A stretch of DNA of 64,000 nucleotides from Paraburkholderia mimosarum LMG 23256 = NBRC 106338 (GCF_000739815.1 NZ_BBJJ01000002.1:62001-126000), one strand, 5' to 3'; counted from the first letter of the stretch, positions 45,175-55,261 are shown. Translations and numbers: made by a program. The notes: generated by a model not told the origin, from the sequence alone.

Positions 45175-46464
45175 ATGAACGCAGTTTCCGGCAGCGCGAG
45201 CCACGCCTCCAACGGCGAGCCCGCGCAAGCACATTTCGATCACGACGTGACGATCGTCGGCGCAGGGCCGGTGGGTCTCGCGCTCGCGGGCTGGCTCGCG
45301 CGGCGCAGCGCCACGCGCGGACTCTCGATCGCGCTGATCGACGCGCGCGAACCCGGAGACAGCGCTGGCGACCCGCGCGCGATCGCCGTCTCGCAGGGCA
45401 GCCGCACACTGCTCGAAACGCTCGCGTGGCCTCACGACGCCACGCCCATCGAGCGCATCCACGTTTCGCAGCGCGGCCATTTCGGGCGCACGCTGATCGA
45501 CCGCCACGACTACGATCTGCCTTCGCTTGGCTACGTGGCGCGCTATGGCGTGATCGTGCAGGCGCTCGCACAGTCCGTGCGCGGCACGGGCGTGCACTGG
45601 CTGCATCACACGCATGCGCATGATCCCGTGGTGGAGCACGATGGCGTGACGCTGCCCGTCGTTAGCGCGGGTGTAGCGCGCCACATGCGCACGCGCATCC
45701 TCGTGAACGCAGAAGGCGGGCTCTATCGCGCGCCGCCGCAACGCGCCGCGCACGACGATTCCGCTGAAGCCGCCGAAGCCGACGTGACAAGCGCGCAGTC
45801 GCGGGTCGAGGCGCGGCGCACGCGCGACTATGGCCAGACCGCGCTGGTCGGCGTGGTGACGCTCTCAGCGCCGCAACCGCACGTGGCGTGGGAACGCTTC
45901 ACGGGCGAAGGCCCGATCGCGCTCCTGCCGATGGGCGGCGTGCGCGGCGCGGATTACGCGCTGGTGTGGTGCTGCTCGCCTGCGCAAGCCGAGCGCCGCG
46001 CGCAGCTAGGCGATGCCGACTTTCTAGCGGAGCTTGGCGTAGCGTTCGGCGCGCGCATGGGCCGCTTCACGCAGATCCACGGCCGCGCGGCGTTCCCGCT
46101 CGGCTTGAACGCGCTCGACGCGCTAGTTTCCGGCAACGGCCGCATCGCGGCGGTCGGCAACGCGGCCCAGACGCTGCACCCGGTGGCGGGACAGGGCCTC
46201 AATCTCGGTCTGCGCGACGCGCATGCCCTCGCCGATTCGCTCGCGCAGCACGGCCCCACCCCGCGCGCGCTCGGCGAGTTCGCGAGCCGCCGCGCGTTCG
46301 ACCGGCGCCTGACGATCGGCGCGACGGATACGCTCGCACGGCTGTTCACCATCGATTTCGGCCCGCTCGCCACATTGCGGGGGCTCGCGCTCACGGCGCT
46401 CGAATTCGTGCCGCCGGTGAAGGCGGCGCTCGCCCGGCAGATGATGTTTGGTCAGCGGAGTTGA
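45175..46464 (+). CDS. UbiH/UbiI-family FAD monooxygenase (ubiquinone hydroxylase)
   Basis: 429 residues. N-terminal FAD dinucleotide motif VTIVGAGPVGLALAGWLA (about 24-41), DPRAIAVSQGS, and the second FAD/ribose motif VGNAAQTLHPVAGQGLNLGLRDA (about 325-347, split by family positions G-N/D and H-P). Adds a ring hydroxyl in ubiquinone synthesis; which carbon cannot be decided from sequence alone. Adjacent to pepP as ubiH usually is. Confidence 0.88.
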   Translation: MNAVSGSASHASNGEPAQAHFDHDVTIVGAGPVGLALAGWLARRSATRGLSIALIDAREPGDSAGDPRAIAVSQGSRTLLETLAWPHDATPIERIHVSQRGHFGRTLIDRHDYDLPSLGYVARYGVIVQALAQSVRGTGVHWLHHTHAHDPVVEHDGVTLPVVSAGVARHMRTRILVNAEGGLYRAPPQRAAHDDSAEAAEADVTSAQSRVEARRTRDYGQTALVGVVTLSAPQPHVAWERFTGEGPIALLPMGGVRGADYALVWCCSPAQAERRAQLGDADFLAELGVAFGARMGRFTQIHGRAAFPLGLNALDALVSGNGRIAAVGNAAQTLHPVAGQGLNLGLRDAHALADSLAQHGPTPRALGEFASRRAFDRRLTIGATDTLARLFTIDFGPLATLRGLALTALEFVPPVKAALARQMMFGQRS

Positions 46465-46514
46465 TCCAATCGACAAGCGAAATCCGTTCGACACCTTGCC
46501 CTTGCCAACCGCGC

Positions 46515-46534
46515 TACAATAGATACAAATTGTA
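46515..46534 (+). promoter_or_regulatory. vapBC promoter and likely operator
   Basis: TACAAT -10 (46515-46520) directly followed by the palindrome TACAA-A-TTGTA (46524-46534). Antitoxin/toxin complexes usually repress their own promoter at such a palindrome. Confidence 0.6.
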
Positions 46535-46553
46535 GATATATTCGAGGGCGCGA

Positions 46554-46796
46554 ATGGACATCGCGAAAATTTTCAAGCACGGCGGTTCACAAGCTGTCAG
46601 GCTCCCAAAGGATTTCCGCTTCGAGACGACGCAGGTGCGCATACGCCGTCACGGTGCGGCCGTCATCCTCGAACCGGTGCCGCAGGACTGGGCATGGCTC
46701 TCCCCGCTGATCGGCCCGATCGATGCCGACTTCGAAGCAGCCGCAACCACGCAACCGGCAGAACAAGTGCGGCCTGACCTGGACTTGTTCGAATGA
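46554..46796 (+). CDS. vapB: VapB-type antitoxin (AbrB/SpoVT fold)
   Basis: 80 residues. Swapped-hairpin DNA-binding domain at the N-terminus (MDIAKIFKHGGSQAVRLPKDF, the VagC/VapB signature), and a C-terminal tail ending RPDLDLFE that would wrap around the toxin. ATGA overlap with vapC. Confidence 0.92.
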   Translation: MDIAKIFKHGGSQAVRLPKDFRFETTQVRIRRHGAAVILEPVPQDWAWLSPLIGPIDADFEAAATTQPAEQVRPDLDLFE

Positions 46797-47191
46797 AATA
46801 TCTGCTGGACACGAATGCCGTGATCGCAATCCTCAAAGGCGAACCCGTTGTGTTGGGGCGCTTGCGTGCGCACTTGCCGAGCGATTTCGGACTCCCATCG
46901 ATCGTCATGCATGAGTTGTATTACGGTGCCCATAAGAGCCAGCGGGCAGCCGACAACCTCGCTCGCGTCGAAGCCCTGCAATTCGAGGTCGTACCGTTCG
47001 ACGCAGAGGATGCGCAGCACGCCGGTGAACTCCACGCGCGACTTGTGGCCGCCGGCACGCCGATTGGTCCTTACGACGCACTTATCGCCGGACAGGCGCG
47101 CGCGCGTGGGCTGGTGCTAGTCACGCACAACGTGCGCGAATTTGCACGCGTGGGCGACTTGCAAGTCGAGGACTGGCAAGCTGAAGCCTGA
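46793..47191 (+). CDS. vapC: VapC-type PIN-domain ribonuclease toxin
   Basis: 132 residues. PIN-domain acidic residues: D in YLLDTNAVIAI (about 6), E in MHELYYG (about 40), D in GPYDALIAGQA (about 92), and THNVREFARV near the end. Inhibits translation by cleaving tRNA or rRNA when free of VapB. The only toxin-antitoxin pair in the window, inserted between ubiH-like and dusB. Confidence 0.94.
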   Translation: MKYLLDTNAVIAILKGEPVVLGRLRAHLPSDFGLPSIVMHELYYGAHKSQRAADNLARVEALQFEVVPFDAEDAQHAGELHARLVAAGTPIGPYDALIAGQARARGLVLVTHNVREFARVGDLQVEDWQAEA

Positions 47192-47426
47192 ATGTGACGC
47201 GTGAATCCGATCGACGATTCGCCTGTGAAGGGTCGAATCGGATTTCACTTGAACGCCGTTGCGTGGGTTTCAGGCCGCGTGTTGAACCGTCCCAGGGTCC
47301 ACGCACCGCGACCTCGCATCGCGCTTACGCTAAAATACGCGTTTCCCCTTTTTAAAGTTCACGCCGCTAGCCGCGCCAGCCGGAAACGCATTCCCGGCCG
47401 CGACCTCCGGCCTCCGCTCGCGCGTC

Positions 47427-48494
47427 ATGCTCACAATCGGCCGCCACACTCTGCGTAATAACCTGTTCGTCGCACCCATGGCGGGCGTCACGGACCGGCC
47501 GTTTCGCCAGTTGTGCAAGCGCCTCGGAGCGGGCTACGCGGTCTCTGAGATGGTCGCGTCCAACGCGCAGCTCTGGAAAAGCGAAAAGACCATGCGCCGC
47601 GCCAATCACGCGGGCGAAGTCGAACCGATCTCCGTGCAGATCGCCGGCGCCGACCCCGACATGATGGCCGAAGCCGCGCGCTACAACGTGGCCAACGGCG
47701 CGCAGATCATCGACATCAACATGGGCTGCCCGGCCAAGAAGGTCTGCAACGTCGCGGCCGGCTCGGCGCTCCTGCAGAACGAGCCGCTCGTCGCGCGCAT
47801 CGTCAAGGCCGTGGTCGACGCCGTGGGCGTGGGTCCGGACGCCGTGCCCGTCACGCTCAAGATCCGCACGGGCTGGGACCGCGACAACCGCAACGCGCTC
47901 ACCATCGCGCGCATCGCGCAGGATTGCGGCATCGCCATGCTCACCGTGCATGGCCGCACCCGCGCGGACCTCTATCACGGTGAAGCGGAGTACGAAACGA
48001 TTGCCGCGGTGAAGGCCGCCGCGCGCATTCCCGTGGTCGCGAACGGCGACATAACGTCGCCGCACAAGGCGCGCGAGGTGCTCGCGCTCACGGGCGCGGA
48101 CGCCATCATGATCGGCCGGGCGGCGCAGGGGCGCCCGTGGCTCTTTCGCGAGATCGAGCATTTCCTTGCGACGGGCGAGTTGCAGCCGCCGCCGCGCGTG
48201 GACGAAATCCAGTCGATCATGAACGAGCATCTGGAGGACCACTACGCGTTCTACGGCGAATTTACCGGCGTGCGTACTGCGCGCAAGCATATCGGCTGGT
48301 ACACTCGCGGCCTTTGCGGCGCCAATACCTTCCGGCATCGCATGAACACGCTGGACACCACACGCGAGCAGCTCGTCGCCGTCAACCAGTTCTTCGACGA
48401 ACAAAAGGCGCGCTCCGAGCGCCTCGTCTACGTCGACGACGAAAACAACGGCAGCGACAGCGGCGACGAATCAACCGATCGACTGGCAGCATGA
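47427..48494 (+). CDS. dusB: tRNA-dihydrouridine synthase B
   Basis: 355 residues. FMN TIM-barrel: VAPMAGVTDRPFRQLCKRLG (about 13-32), catalytic Cys in MGCPAKKVCNVAAGSAL (about 100-116), IMIGRAAQGRPWLF. Reduces U16/U17-type uridines in tRNA. Overlaps fis by 4 bases (ATGA), the classic dusB-fis operon. Likely -10 TAAAAT about 90 bases upstream. Confidence 0.95.
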   Translation: MLTIGRHTLRNNLFVAPMAGVTDRPFRQLCKRLGAGYAVSEMVASNAQLWKSEKTMRRANHAGEVEPISVQIAGADPDMMAEAARYNVANGAQIIDINMGCPAKKVCNVAAGSALLQNEPLVARIVKAVVDAVGVGPDAVPVTLKIRTGWDRDNRNALTIARIAQDCGIAMLTVHGRTRADLYHGEAEYETIAAVKAAARIPVVANGDITSPHKAREVLALTGADAIMIGRAAQGRPWLFREIEHFLATGELQPPPRVDEIQSIMNEHLEDHYAFYGEFTGVRTARKHIGWYTRGLCGANTFRHRMNTLDTTREQLVAVNQFFDEQKARSERLVYVDDENNGSDSGDESTDRLAA

Positions 48495-48724
48495 GCAAGC
48501 ACAACATCGAACAATCCGTCCGCGAGAGCCTGGGCATCTACTTCCAGGACCTCGACGGCAGCAATCCGCACGACGTCTACGACATGGTGATGGCGTGCGT
48601 CGAAAAACCGATGCTCGAGGTGGTGCTCGAGCAGGCAGGCGGCAATCAGTCGCTGGCCGCCGAGTATCTCGGCATCAACCGCAACACGCTGCGCAAGAAG
48701 CTCCAGCAGCACGGCCTGATGTAA
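48491..48724 (+). CDS. fis: DNA-binding protein Fis
   Basis: 77 residues, short Fis as in beta-proteobacteria. C-terminal [23 protein letters not shown] (about 49-68). Nucleoid-associated factor that bends DNA and activates rRNA promoters. Translationally coupled to dusB. Confidence 0.95.
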   Translation: MSKHNIEQSVRESLGIYFQDLDGSNPHDVYDMVMACVEKPMLEVVLEQAGGNQSLAAEYLGINRNTLRKKLQQHGLM

Positions 48725-48788
48725 CGCCGCTGCGCTTTACTGGACCTTCGGCGCGGACTCCTCGATCTCTCGGCAACTCTCCCCCATC

Positions 48789-50354
48789 ATGATCAAGCAA
48801 GCGCTCATCTCCGTTTCCGACAAGTCTGGCATCGTCGACTTCGCGAAATCGCTGTCCGATCTCGGCGTCAAGATCCTGTCGACCGGCGGCACCGCGAAAC
48901 TGCTCGCGGACGCGGGCCTCCCCGTCACCGAAGTGGCCGACTACACCGGCTTCCCGGAAATGCTCGATGGGCGCGTGAAAACGCTGCACCCGAAGGTTCA
49001 CGGCGGCATTCTCGCGCGCCGCGACCTGCCCGAGCACATGGCCGCGCTCGAAAAGCACGGCATCCCGACGATCGACCTCCTCGTCGTGAACCTCTATCCG
49101 TTCGTTCAGACGGTGTCGAAAGACGAGTGCACGCTCGAAGACGCGATCGAGAACATCGACATCGGCGGCCCGACCATGCTGCGCTCGGCCGCTAAGAACC
49201 ATCGCGACGTGACCGTGGTCGTCGATCCGGCCGATTACGCGAAGGTGCTCGAAGAGATGCGCGCGAACGGCAACAGCGTGAGCTACGCCACGAACTTCCG
49301 CCTCGCGACCAAGGTGTTCTCGCACACGGCGCAGTACGACGGCGCGATCACGAACTACCTCACGAGCCTGACCGAAGCGCTCGAGCACAAATCGCGCAAC
49401 ACCTACCCGGCCGTGCTGAACCTCGCGTTCGACAAGGTCCAGGACCTGCGCTACGGCGAAAACCCGCACCAGAGCGCCGCGTTCTACCGCGATCTCACGG
49501 CGCCCGCCGGCGCGCTCGCGAACTACACGCAGCTGCAGGGCAAGGAGCTCTCGTACAACAACATCGCCGATTCGGATGCGGCTTGGGAATGCGTGAAGAC
49601 GTTCGACGCCCCGGCCTGCGTGATCATCAAGCACGCGAATCCGTGCGGCGTGGCGCTCGGCGCGAACCCGCTCGAAGCGTACTCGAAGGCGTTCCAGACC
49701 GATCCGACCTCGGCGTTCGGCGGCATCATCGCGTTCAACCGCGAAGTGGACGAAGCCGCGGCGCAGGCCGTGTCGAAGCAGTTCGTCGAAGTGCTGATCG
49801 CGCCGTCGTTCTCGGAAGCCGCGAAGGCCGTGTTCGCAGCGAAGCAGAACGTGCGCCTGCTGGAAATCGCCCTGGGCGATGGCCATAACGCGTTCGACCT
49901 GAAGCGCGTGGGCGGCGGTCTGCTGGTGCAATCACTCGACGCAAAGAACGTGCAGCCGCACGAACTGCGCGTGGTGACGAAGCGCCACCCCACGCCGAAG
50001 GAAATGGACGATCTGCTGTTCGCATGGCGCGTCGCGAAGTTCGTGAAGTCGAACGCCATCGTGTTCTGCGCGAACGGCATGACGATGGGCGTGGGCGCAG
50101 GCCAGATGAGCCGCGTGGATTCCGCACGCATCGCCAGCATCAAGGCCGAGAACGCGGGCCTCAAGCTCGCGGGCACGGCGGTCGCCTCGGACGCGTTCTT
50201 CCCGTTCCGCGACGGCCTCGACGTGGTGGTGAACGCGGGCGCGACCTGCGTGATCCAGCCGGGCGGCTCGATGCGCGACGACGAAGTGATCGCCGCCGCC
50301 GACGAGCACAACATCGCCATGGTCATGACGGGCATCCGCCACTTCCGTCACTGA
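48789..50354 (+). CDS. purH: Bifunctional AICAR transformylase/IMP cyclohydrolase
   Basis: 521 residues. Last two steps of IMP synthesis. N-terminal MGS-like cyclohydrolase domain (about 1-190; [27 protein letters not shown]) and C-terminal transformylase domain with [11 protein letters not shown] (about 278-288). Precedes the ruvCAB genes, a conserved order in this group. Confidence 0.97.
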   Translation: MIKQALISVSDKSGIVDFAKSLSDLGVKILSTGGTAKLLADAGLPVTEVADYTGFPEMLDGRVKTLHPKVHGGILARRDLPEHMAALEKHGIPTIDLLVVNLYPFVQTVSKDECTLEDAIENIDIGGPTMLRSAAKNHRDVTVVVDPADYAKVLEEMRANGNSVSYATNFRLATKVFSHTAQYDGAITNYLTSLTEALEHKSRNTYPAVLNLAFDKVQDLRYGENPHQSAAFYRDLTAPAGALANYTQLQGKELSYNNIADSDAAWECVKTFDAPACVIIKHANPCGVALGANPLEAYSKAFQTDPTSAFGGIIAFNREVDEAAAQAVSKQFVEVLIAPSFSEAAKAVFAAKQNVRLLEIALGDGHNAFDLKRVGGGLLVQSLDAKNVQPHELRVVTKRHPTPKEMDDLLFAWRVAKFVKSNAIVFCANGMTMGVGAGQMSRVDSARIASIKAENAGLKLAGTAVASDAFFPFRDGLDVVVNAGATCVIQPGGSMRDDEVIAAADEHNIAMVMTGIRHFRH

Positions 50355-50412
50355 TCTTCGTTGCCTTGATCGCATGCGGCGCGTGACCTGCACGTGACGC
50401 GCCGCTTGTACG

Positions 50413-50446
50413 AAGCCCGCTGGACTTGCGTCTCGCGGGCTTTTTC
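50413..50446 (+). terminator. Terminator of purH
   Basis: AGCCCGC / GCGGGCT stem followed by TTTTTCTTT. A second perfect 9-bp hairpin GCGGCGCGT / ACGCGCCGC (50376-50405) precedes it. Confidence 0.8.
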
Positions 50447-50545
50447 TTTGCGCCGCGCGCCGGGTTCGCTTGCAACTTCGAGGCTCGCGGCATCTGTGCC
50501 GTTCGTTGTAACATCGCAGCCACATCCCGGCTTTTCCCGCACTCC

Positions 50546-51088
50546 ATGAGAATTCTCGGCATCGACCCCGGCTTGCGCGTCACGGGCTTCGGCGTGATCG
50601 AGCGTCACGGCCACACGCTCACGTATGTCGCAAGCGGCGTCATCCGTACCGCCGATGCCGATCTTCCCACGCGCCTCGGCACGATCTTCGAGGGCGTCTC
50701 CACGCTGATCCGCCAGCACGCGCCCGACCAGGCCGCAATCGAAAAGGTCTTCGTCAACGTCAATCCGCAATCGACGCTGCTGCTCGGCCAGGCGCGCGGC
50801 GCAGCAATCTGCGGGCTGGTCTCGGGCGGCGTGCCGGTGGCCGAATACACCGCGCTGCAGCTCAAGCAGGCCGTGGTCGGCTACGGCCGCGCGACCAAGG
50901 AACAGATGCAGCAGATGGTCGTGCGCCTGCTCGCTCTCACGGGCACGCCCGGCACCGACGCCGCCGACGCGCTCGGCATGGCGATCTGCCATGCCCACGG
51001 TGGCGATGCGCTCGCGACGCTAGGCGGCATGGCGCCGGCGCTCGCGAAGAAGGGCATGCGCGTGCGGCGCGGGCGGTTGATTGGCTGA
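50546..51088 (+). CDS. ruvC: Crossover junction endodeoxyribonuclease RuvC
   Basis: 180 residues. Resolves Holliday junctions. RNase-H-like acidic residues: D in ILGIDPGL (about 7), E in AAIEKVFVN (about 67), D pair in [15 protein letters not shown] (about 138-141). Start at 50546 because MRILGIDPG is the conserved N-terminus. No LexA box was recognised upstream. Confidence 0.96.
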   Translation: MRILGIDPGLRVTGFGVIERHGHTLTYVASGVIRTADADLPTRLGTIFEGVSTLIRQHAPDQAAIEKVFVNVNPQSTLLLGQARGAAICGLVSGGVPVAEYTALQLKQAVVGYGRATKEQMQQMVVRLLALTGTPGTDAADALGMAICHAHGGDALATLGGMAPALAKKGMRVRRGRLIG

Positions 51089-51120
51089 ATACGCGGCTCG
51101 ATCAAACGAGCGCTCTATCC

Positions 51121-51160
51121 GCGTCTGAACCCGTCTGAACCCGTCCGAACGCGGCTGAAC
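51121..51160. repeat. 10-bp tandem repeat, four units
   Basis: Four consecutive 10-mers ending CTGAAC or CCGAAC (gcgtctgaac type) in the ruvC-ruvA spacer. Function unknown. Confidence 0.8.
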
Positions 51161-51263
51161 GCGCGAGCGCAGCCTGGCCGCACGGCCAATGTCCAGGCGA
51201 GGCGCGCCGCACCGTCGTCCCCTCCGCTACACTCTTGAGCTTTCCCTCATCACAGAAACCGCC

Positions 51264-51845
51264 ATGATCGGTCGCATTGCCGGCGTACTGCTGGAAAAGA
51301 ACCCGCCGCACCTGCTCATCGACTGCAACGGCGTCGGCTACGAAGTCGACGTACCGATGAGCACGTTCTACAACCTGCCCGGCACCGGCGAGAAGATCGT
51401 GCTGCTCACGCAGATGATCGTGCGCGAAGACGCGCATCTGCTCTACGGCTTCGGCACGCAGCAGGAACGCGCGACGTTTCGCGAACTGCTCAAGATCAGC
51501 GGTATCGGCGCGCGCATGGCGCTTGCCGTGCTCTCCGGTATGAGCGTGCACGACCTTGCGCAAGCGGTCACGCAGCAGGATGCGGCGCGCCTCACGCGGG
51601 TGCCCGGCATCGGCAAGAAAACGGCCGAGCGCCTTCTGCTCGAACTCAAGGGTAAGCTCGGCGCGGACCTCGGCGCGATGGGCGCCGCCGCTTCGCCGTC
51701 GGATCACGCGAACGACATCCTCAACGCGCTGCTCGCACTCGGCTATTCGGAGAAGGAAGCACTGGCAGCGGTCAAAAGCGTGCCCGCCGGCACCGGCGTT
51801 TCCGAAGGCATCAAGCTCGCGCTCAAGGTGCTCTCGAAGACGTGA
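51264..51845 (+). CDS. ruvA: Holliday junction branch-migration protein RuvA
   Basis: 193 residues. OB-fold (about 1-65; [19 protein letters not shown]), tandem helix-hairpin-helix ([39 protein letters not shown]), and C-terminal domain III that contacts RuvB. Holds the four-way junction for RuvB. Confidence 0.97.
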   Translation: MIGRIAGVLLEKNPPHLLIDCNGVGYEVDVPMSTFYNLPGTGEKIVLLTQMIVREDAHLLYGFGTQQERATFRELLKISGIGARMALAVLSGMSVHDLAQAVTQQDAARLTRVPGIGKKTAERLLLELKGKLGADLGAMGAAASPSDHANDILNALLALGYSEKEALAAVKSVPAGTGVSEGIKLALKVLSKT

Positions 51846-51935
51846 TCGCGAGGCGCCCGCGTACGCGACAGGCGCTGTTAGTTGCGCACCTGTCGCGGGG
51901 CGCGGGATGCAGCGTTGAGCGCATGGCACGCGCGG

Positions 51936-51941
51936 TACAAT
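51936..51941 (+). promoter_or_regulatory. -10 box of ruvB; probable leaderless transcript
   Basis: TACAAT ends 6 bases before the ruvB ATG (51948), so transcription should begin at or next to the A of ATG. A TTGAGC -35-like element sits 15 bp upstream (51915-51920). No Shine-Dalgarno sequence precedes ruvB. Confidence 0.5.
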
Positions 51942-51947
51942 CGCCCA

Positions 51948-53024
51948 ATGATCGAAACCGACAAACTCGCCGCCAACCGCGCCGGCGCCGACCGCGTGAT
52001 CGCCGCCACGCCCGCCTCGACTCGCGAGGAAGCGTTTGAGCGCGCATTGCGCCCGCGTCAGCTCGACGAATATGTCGGCCAGGAAAAGGTGCGCGGCCAG
52101 CTCGAAATCTTCATCGAGGCCGCGAAACGCCGCTCCGAACCGCTCGACCACGTGCTGCTGTTCGGGCCGCCGGGCCTCGGCAAAACGACGCTCGCGCACA
52201 TCATCGCGCGCGAAATGGGGGTCAATCTTCGACAGACGTCGGGCCCCGTGCTGGAGCGCGCGGGCGATCTCGCGGCGCTGCTCACCAATCTCGAAGCCAA
52301 CGACGTGCTCTTCATCGACGAGATTCACCGGCTCTCGCCGGTCGTCGAGGAAATTCTGTATCCCGCGCTCGAGGACTACCAGATCGACATCATGATCGGC
52401 GAAGGGCCGGCCGCGCGCAGTGTGAAGCTCGACCTCCAGCCGTTCACGCTCGTGGGCGCGACCACGCGCGCGGGCATGCTCACGAACCCGCTGCGCGACC
52501 GCTTCGGCATCGTCTCGCGCCTCGAGTTCTATAACGCGGGCGAGCTCTCGCGCATCGTGCAGCGTTCGGCTTCGCTGCTCGGCGCGCAGATCCATCCTGA
52601 TGGCGCGCTGGAAATCGCGCGCCGCTCGCGCGGCACGCCGCGGATCGCGAACCGCCTGCTGCGCCGTGTGCGCGACTATGCCGAGGTGAAGGCAGACGGC
52701 GCGATCACCGCGAGCGTCGCCGACGCCGCGCTGCGCATGCTCGACGTCGATCCCGTGGGCTTCGACCTGATGGACCGCAAGCTGCTCGAAGCCATCCTGC
52801 ACAAGTTCGATGGCGGCCCGGTGGGCGTGGACAACCTTGCGGCCGCGATCGGCGAGGAGCGCGACACGATCGAAGACGTGCTCGAGCCGTATCTGATTCA
52901 GCAAGGCTATCTGCAGCGCACGCCACGCGGCCGCGTGGCCACGCAGCTCAGCTATCGCCACTTCGGCCTCACCGTGCCGGACCAGGCATCGACGGGCGAA
53001 TTGTGGGATCCGGACGCGTCATAA
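51948..53024 (+). CDS. ruvB: Holliday junction helicase RuvB
   Basis: 358 residues. AAA+ motor: Walker [16 protein letters not shown] (about 68-82), Walker [12 protein letters not shown], sensor [10 protein letters not shown], arginine-finger region, C-terminal winged helix ending [14 protein letters not shown]. Drives branch migration with RuvA. Confidence 0.97.
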   Translation: MIETDKLAANRAGADRVIAATPASTREEAFERALRPRQLDEYVGQEKVRGQLEIFIEAAKRRSEPLDHVLLFGPPGLGKTTLAHIIAREMGVNLRQTSGPVLERAGDLAALLTNLEANDVLFIDEIHRLSPVVEEILYPALEDYQIDIMIGEGPAARSVKLDLQPFTLVGATTRAGMLTNPLRDRFGIVSRLEFYNAGELSRIVQRSASLLGAQIHPDGALEIARRSRGTPRIANRLLRRVRDYAEVKADGAITASVADAALRMLDVDPVGFDLMDRKLLEAILHKFDGGPVGVDNLAAAIGEERDTIEDVLEPYLIQQGYLQRTPRGRVATQLSYRHFGLTVPDQASTGELWDPDAS

Positions 53025-53061
53025 GGCGCGCGATCAACCACGCAGCGAGCGAGAGAACACG

Positions 53062-54021
53062 ATGTCCGACCACGCCGGCCGTCCTCACAACGCTGCCGAA
53101 CCGACCGGATTCGCCGCTCAGTTCGCATGGCGCCTGCGCATGACGCTCGCCGAGAGCGTCACGCATCTCACGACGGGCAGCGGCCCGAGACTCGATTACT
53201 CCCACCCGCCGGGCGACCCTGGCCTCTTCGGACCCGACGCCGTCTGCTGGACAGTCCACGCCGATTTCGCCGCGATGATGGCGGGCGGCGTCAGCGCGCT
53301 GCTGCTGCAGGCGCTGCATCCGCTCGCGCTCGCGGGCGTCTGGGACCACTCGACGTTTCGCTCGGACATCCTCGGGCGGCTGCGACGCACCGCAACGTTC
53401 ATCTCGGGCACGACCTACGGCAGCCGCGACGATGCGCTCGCGCTCATCGAGCGCGTCAAGCACATCCATCTCGCCGTGACCGGCATTGCGCCCGACGGCC
53501 GCCCCTATCGCGCGAGCGATCCCGCGCTGCTGACCTGGGTGCACGTGGCCGAGGTTTCAAGCTTTCTCGGCGCGTATTTGCGCTACGTGAATCCCGCGCT
53601 GGCAGCCGGCGCACAGGATCAGTACTACGCCGAAGTCGCCCGCATCGCCGAACTGCTCGGCGCGACGAACGTACCGCGCTCGCGCGCCGAAATCGCTGCG
53701 TATCTTCGGTCGATGGAGCCCGAACTCGTTGCCAGCGAGCGCACGGCCGAGGTCGTACGCGTGCTCATGGAAGCGCCCGCGCCGCGCCCCGGAATGCGCC
53801 CCGCCGGGGCGCTGATCAGGAACGCCGGTATCGACCTGTTGCCGCCGTTTGCGCAACGGATGCTCGGCTTCGACACCTTCGCCTTGGCGCGCCGCGCCGT
53901 CGTGCGGCCGGGCATGCGCGCGATTGCGCCGGTGTTGCGCTGGGCGCTCGTCAACGGTGTCTCGAAACGGGCGCGGCGGCGGGCGGCGGCGAAGCCTCCG
54001 CCGGCAACGCCTTCGCAATAG
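53062..54021 (+). CDS. MpaB/rubber-oxygenase-like (DUF2236) protein
   Basis: 319 residues. The family pattern is visible: FGPDAVCWTVHADFAAMMAGG, LLLQALHPLALAGVWDHS (conserved H near 94) and the central TWVHVAEVSSFLGAYLRY. Fungal MpaB and rubber oxygenases of this fold are haem or metal oxygenases; the bacterial members are mostly uncharacterised. Begins 38 bases after ruvB. The C-terminus is very basic. Confidence 0.8.
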   Translation: MSDHAGRPHNAAEPTGFAAQFAWRLRMTLAESVTHLTTGSGPRLDYSHPPGDPGLFGPDAVCWTVHADFAAMMAGGVSALLLQALHPLALAGVWDHSTFRSDILGRLRRTATFISGTTYGSRDDALALIERVKHIHLAVTGIAPDGRPYRASDPALLTWVHVAEVSSFLGAYLRYVNPALAAGAQDQYYAEVARIAELLGATNVPRSRAEIAAYLRSMEPELVASERTAEVVRVLMEAPAPRPGMRPAGALIRNAGIDLLPPFAQRMLGFDTFALARRAVVRPGMRAIAPVLRWALVNGVSKRARRRAAAKPPPATPSQ

Positions 54022-54044
54022 GGACTGGCGCTATCCAATCAAGA

Positions 54045-54074
54045 ACGGCCAACCCGCTCACGCAGGTTGGCCGT
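54045..54074. terminator. Hairpin between convergent mpaB-like and livK-like genes
   Basis: Perfect 10-bp stem ACGGCCAACC / GGTTGGCCGT with a 10-base loop; only short T-rich sequence on either side. Confidence 0.65.
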
Positions 54075-54106
54075 CTCGCTTGCAGCGCGTCGATGCGCCA
54101 GCGTGC

Positions 54107-55261
54107 TTACATCTTCACCACGTCGAGCAGCGTCTTCTTGCCCGCCTTGTAGTTGTACAGCGAGATCACGCCGTGCTTGAGGTCGCCTTTCGAATCGAAG
54201 ATCGTCTCGCCAATCACGCCCTTGTAGTCCGTGCTCGGGATCTGCGCGAGGACCTTGGCGTGGTCGGTGGATTTCGCGCGCTTCATCGCGTCGACGATGA
54301 TGAACACCGCGTCGTAGGTGAACGGCGCATCGAATTCGATCGGGTGACCGAAACGCTTCTCGTACTTCGCGGCGAAGGCCGCGCCGCCGTTCATGCGCTC
54401 GACCGCCATGCCGGCCTGCGAGCAGACGACGTTGTCCGTCGCCGCACCTGCGAGCTGCGCGAGGCTTTCCGTGCACACGCCGTCGCCCGACAGCACCTTC
54501 GCGCGCAGGCCGAGCTGCCGCGCCTGCTTCGCGAACGGGCCGCCGGTGGCGTCCATGCCGCCGTACATGATCGCGTCGGGGTTTTCGCCCTTGATCTTGG
54601 TCAGGATCGCGCGGAAGTCCACGGCCTTGTCGTTGGTCGCGTCGTGCGAGAGCACCTTGATGCCGAGCGCCTTCGCCGTCTTTTCGAACTCGTTCGCGAG
54701 ACCCTGCCCGTACGCCGTCGAATCGTCGACCACGGCGACGGTCTTGACGTTCAGGTTCTTCGCCGCGTAGTCGGCAAGCGCCGGGCCTTGCTGGGCATCG
54801 GTCGCGACCACGCGATAGGTGGTCTTGAAGCCCTGCTGCGTGTACGAAGGATTCGTCGACGACGGCGAGATCTGCACGATGCCCGCATCGCTGTAGATCT
54901 TCGAAGCCGGGATCGAGGCACCCGAGTTCAGGTGGCCGATCACGGCGACGACCTTGTCGTCGACGAGCTTCTGCGCGACCTGGGTGGCCTGGCGCGGGTC
55001 GGCGGCGTCGTCCTGCCCGTCGAGCACGAGCGTGACTTTCTGGCCGTCGATCGTAAGGCCCTTGGCGTTGATTTCCTCGACGGCGAGGCGCGCGCCGTTT
55101 TCATTGTCCTTGCCGAGGTGCGCGGAACCGCCCGTGAGCGGGCCAACGTGGCCGATCCTGACGACCTGATCGGCCGCCGCCGCCGAGTGGTTAGCCGACA
55201 GCGCTGCGAGCGCCATGACTGCCGCGCTCAGCGGCGGCAGCTTGTGAAGCTTGAACGTCAT
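54107..55261 (-). CDS. Branched-chain amino-acid ABC transporter substrate-binding protein (LivJ/LivK type)
   Basis: 384 residues. Signal peptide (about 1-28, ANHSAAAADQVVRIG), then a type I periplasmic binding fold: GHVGPLTGGSAHLGKDNENGA near 35-55, VAVIGHLNSGASIPASKIY, ISPSSTNPSYTQQG. Binds Leu/Ile/Val or a related amino acid. It stands alone; the membrane and ATPase genes are not in the window. Confidence 0.92.
   Translation of the reverse strand: MTFKLHKLPPLSAAVMALAALSANHSAAAADQVVRIGHVGPLTGGSAHLGKDNENGARLAVEEINAKGLTIDGQKVTLVLDGQDDAADPRQATQVAQKLVDDKVVAVIGHLNSGASIPASKIYSDAGIVQISPSSTNPSYTQQGFKTTYRVVATDAQQGPALADYAAKNLNVKTVAVVDDSTAYGQGLANEFEKTAKALGIKVLSHDATNDKAVDFRAILTKIKGENPDAIMYGGMDATGGPFAKQARQLGLRAKVLSGDGVCTESLAQLAGAATDNVVCSQAGMAVERMNGGAAFAAKYEKRFGHPIEFDAPFTYDAVFIIVDAMKRAKSTDHAKVLAQIPSTDYKGVIGETIFDSKGDLKHGVISLYNYKAGKKTLLDVVKM

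Noticed and set aside
50355..51960. LexA (SOS) boxes before ruvC, ruvA or ruvB
   Set aside because: No CTGT-N8-ACAG palindrome was found in these gaps.
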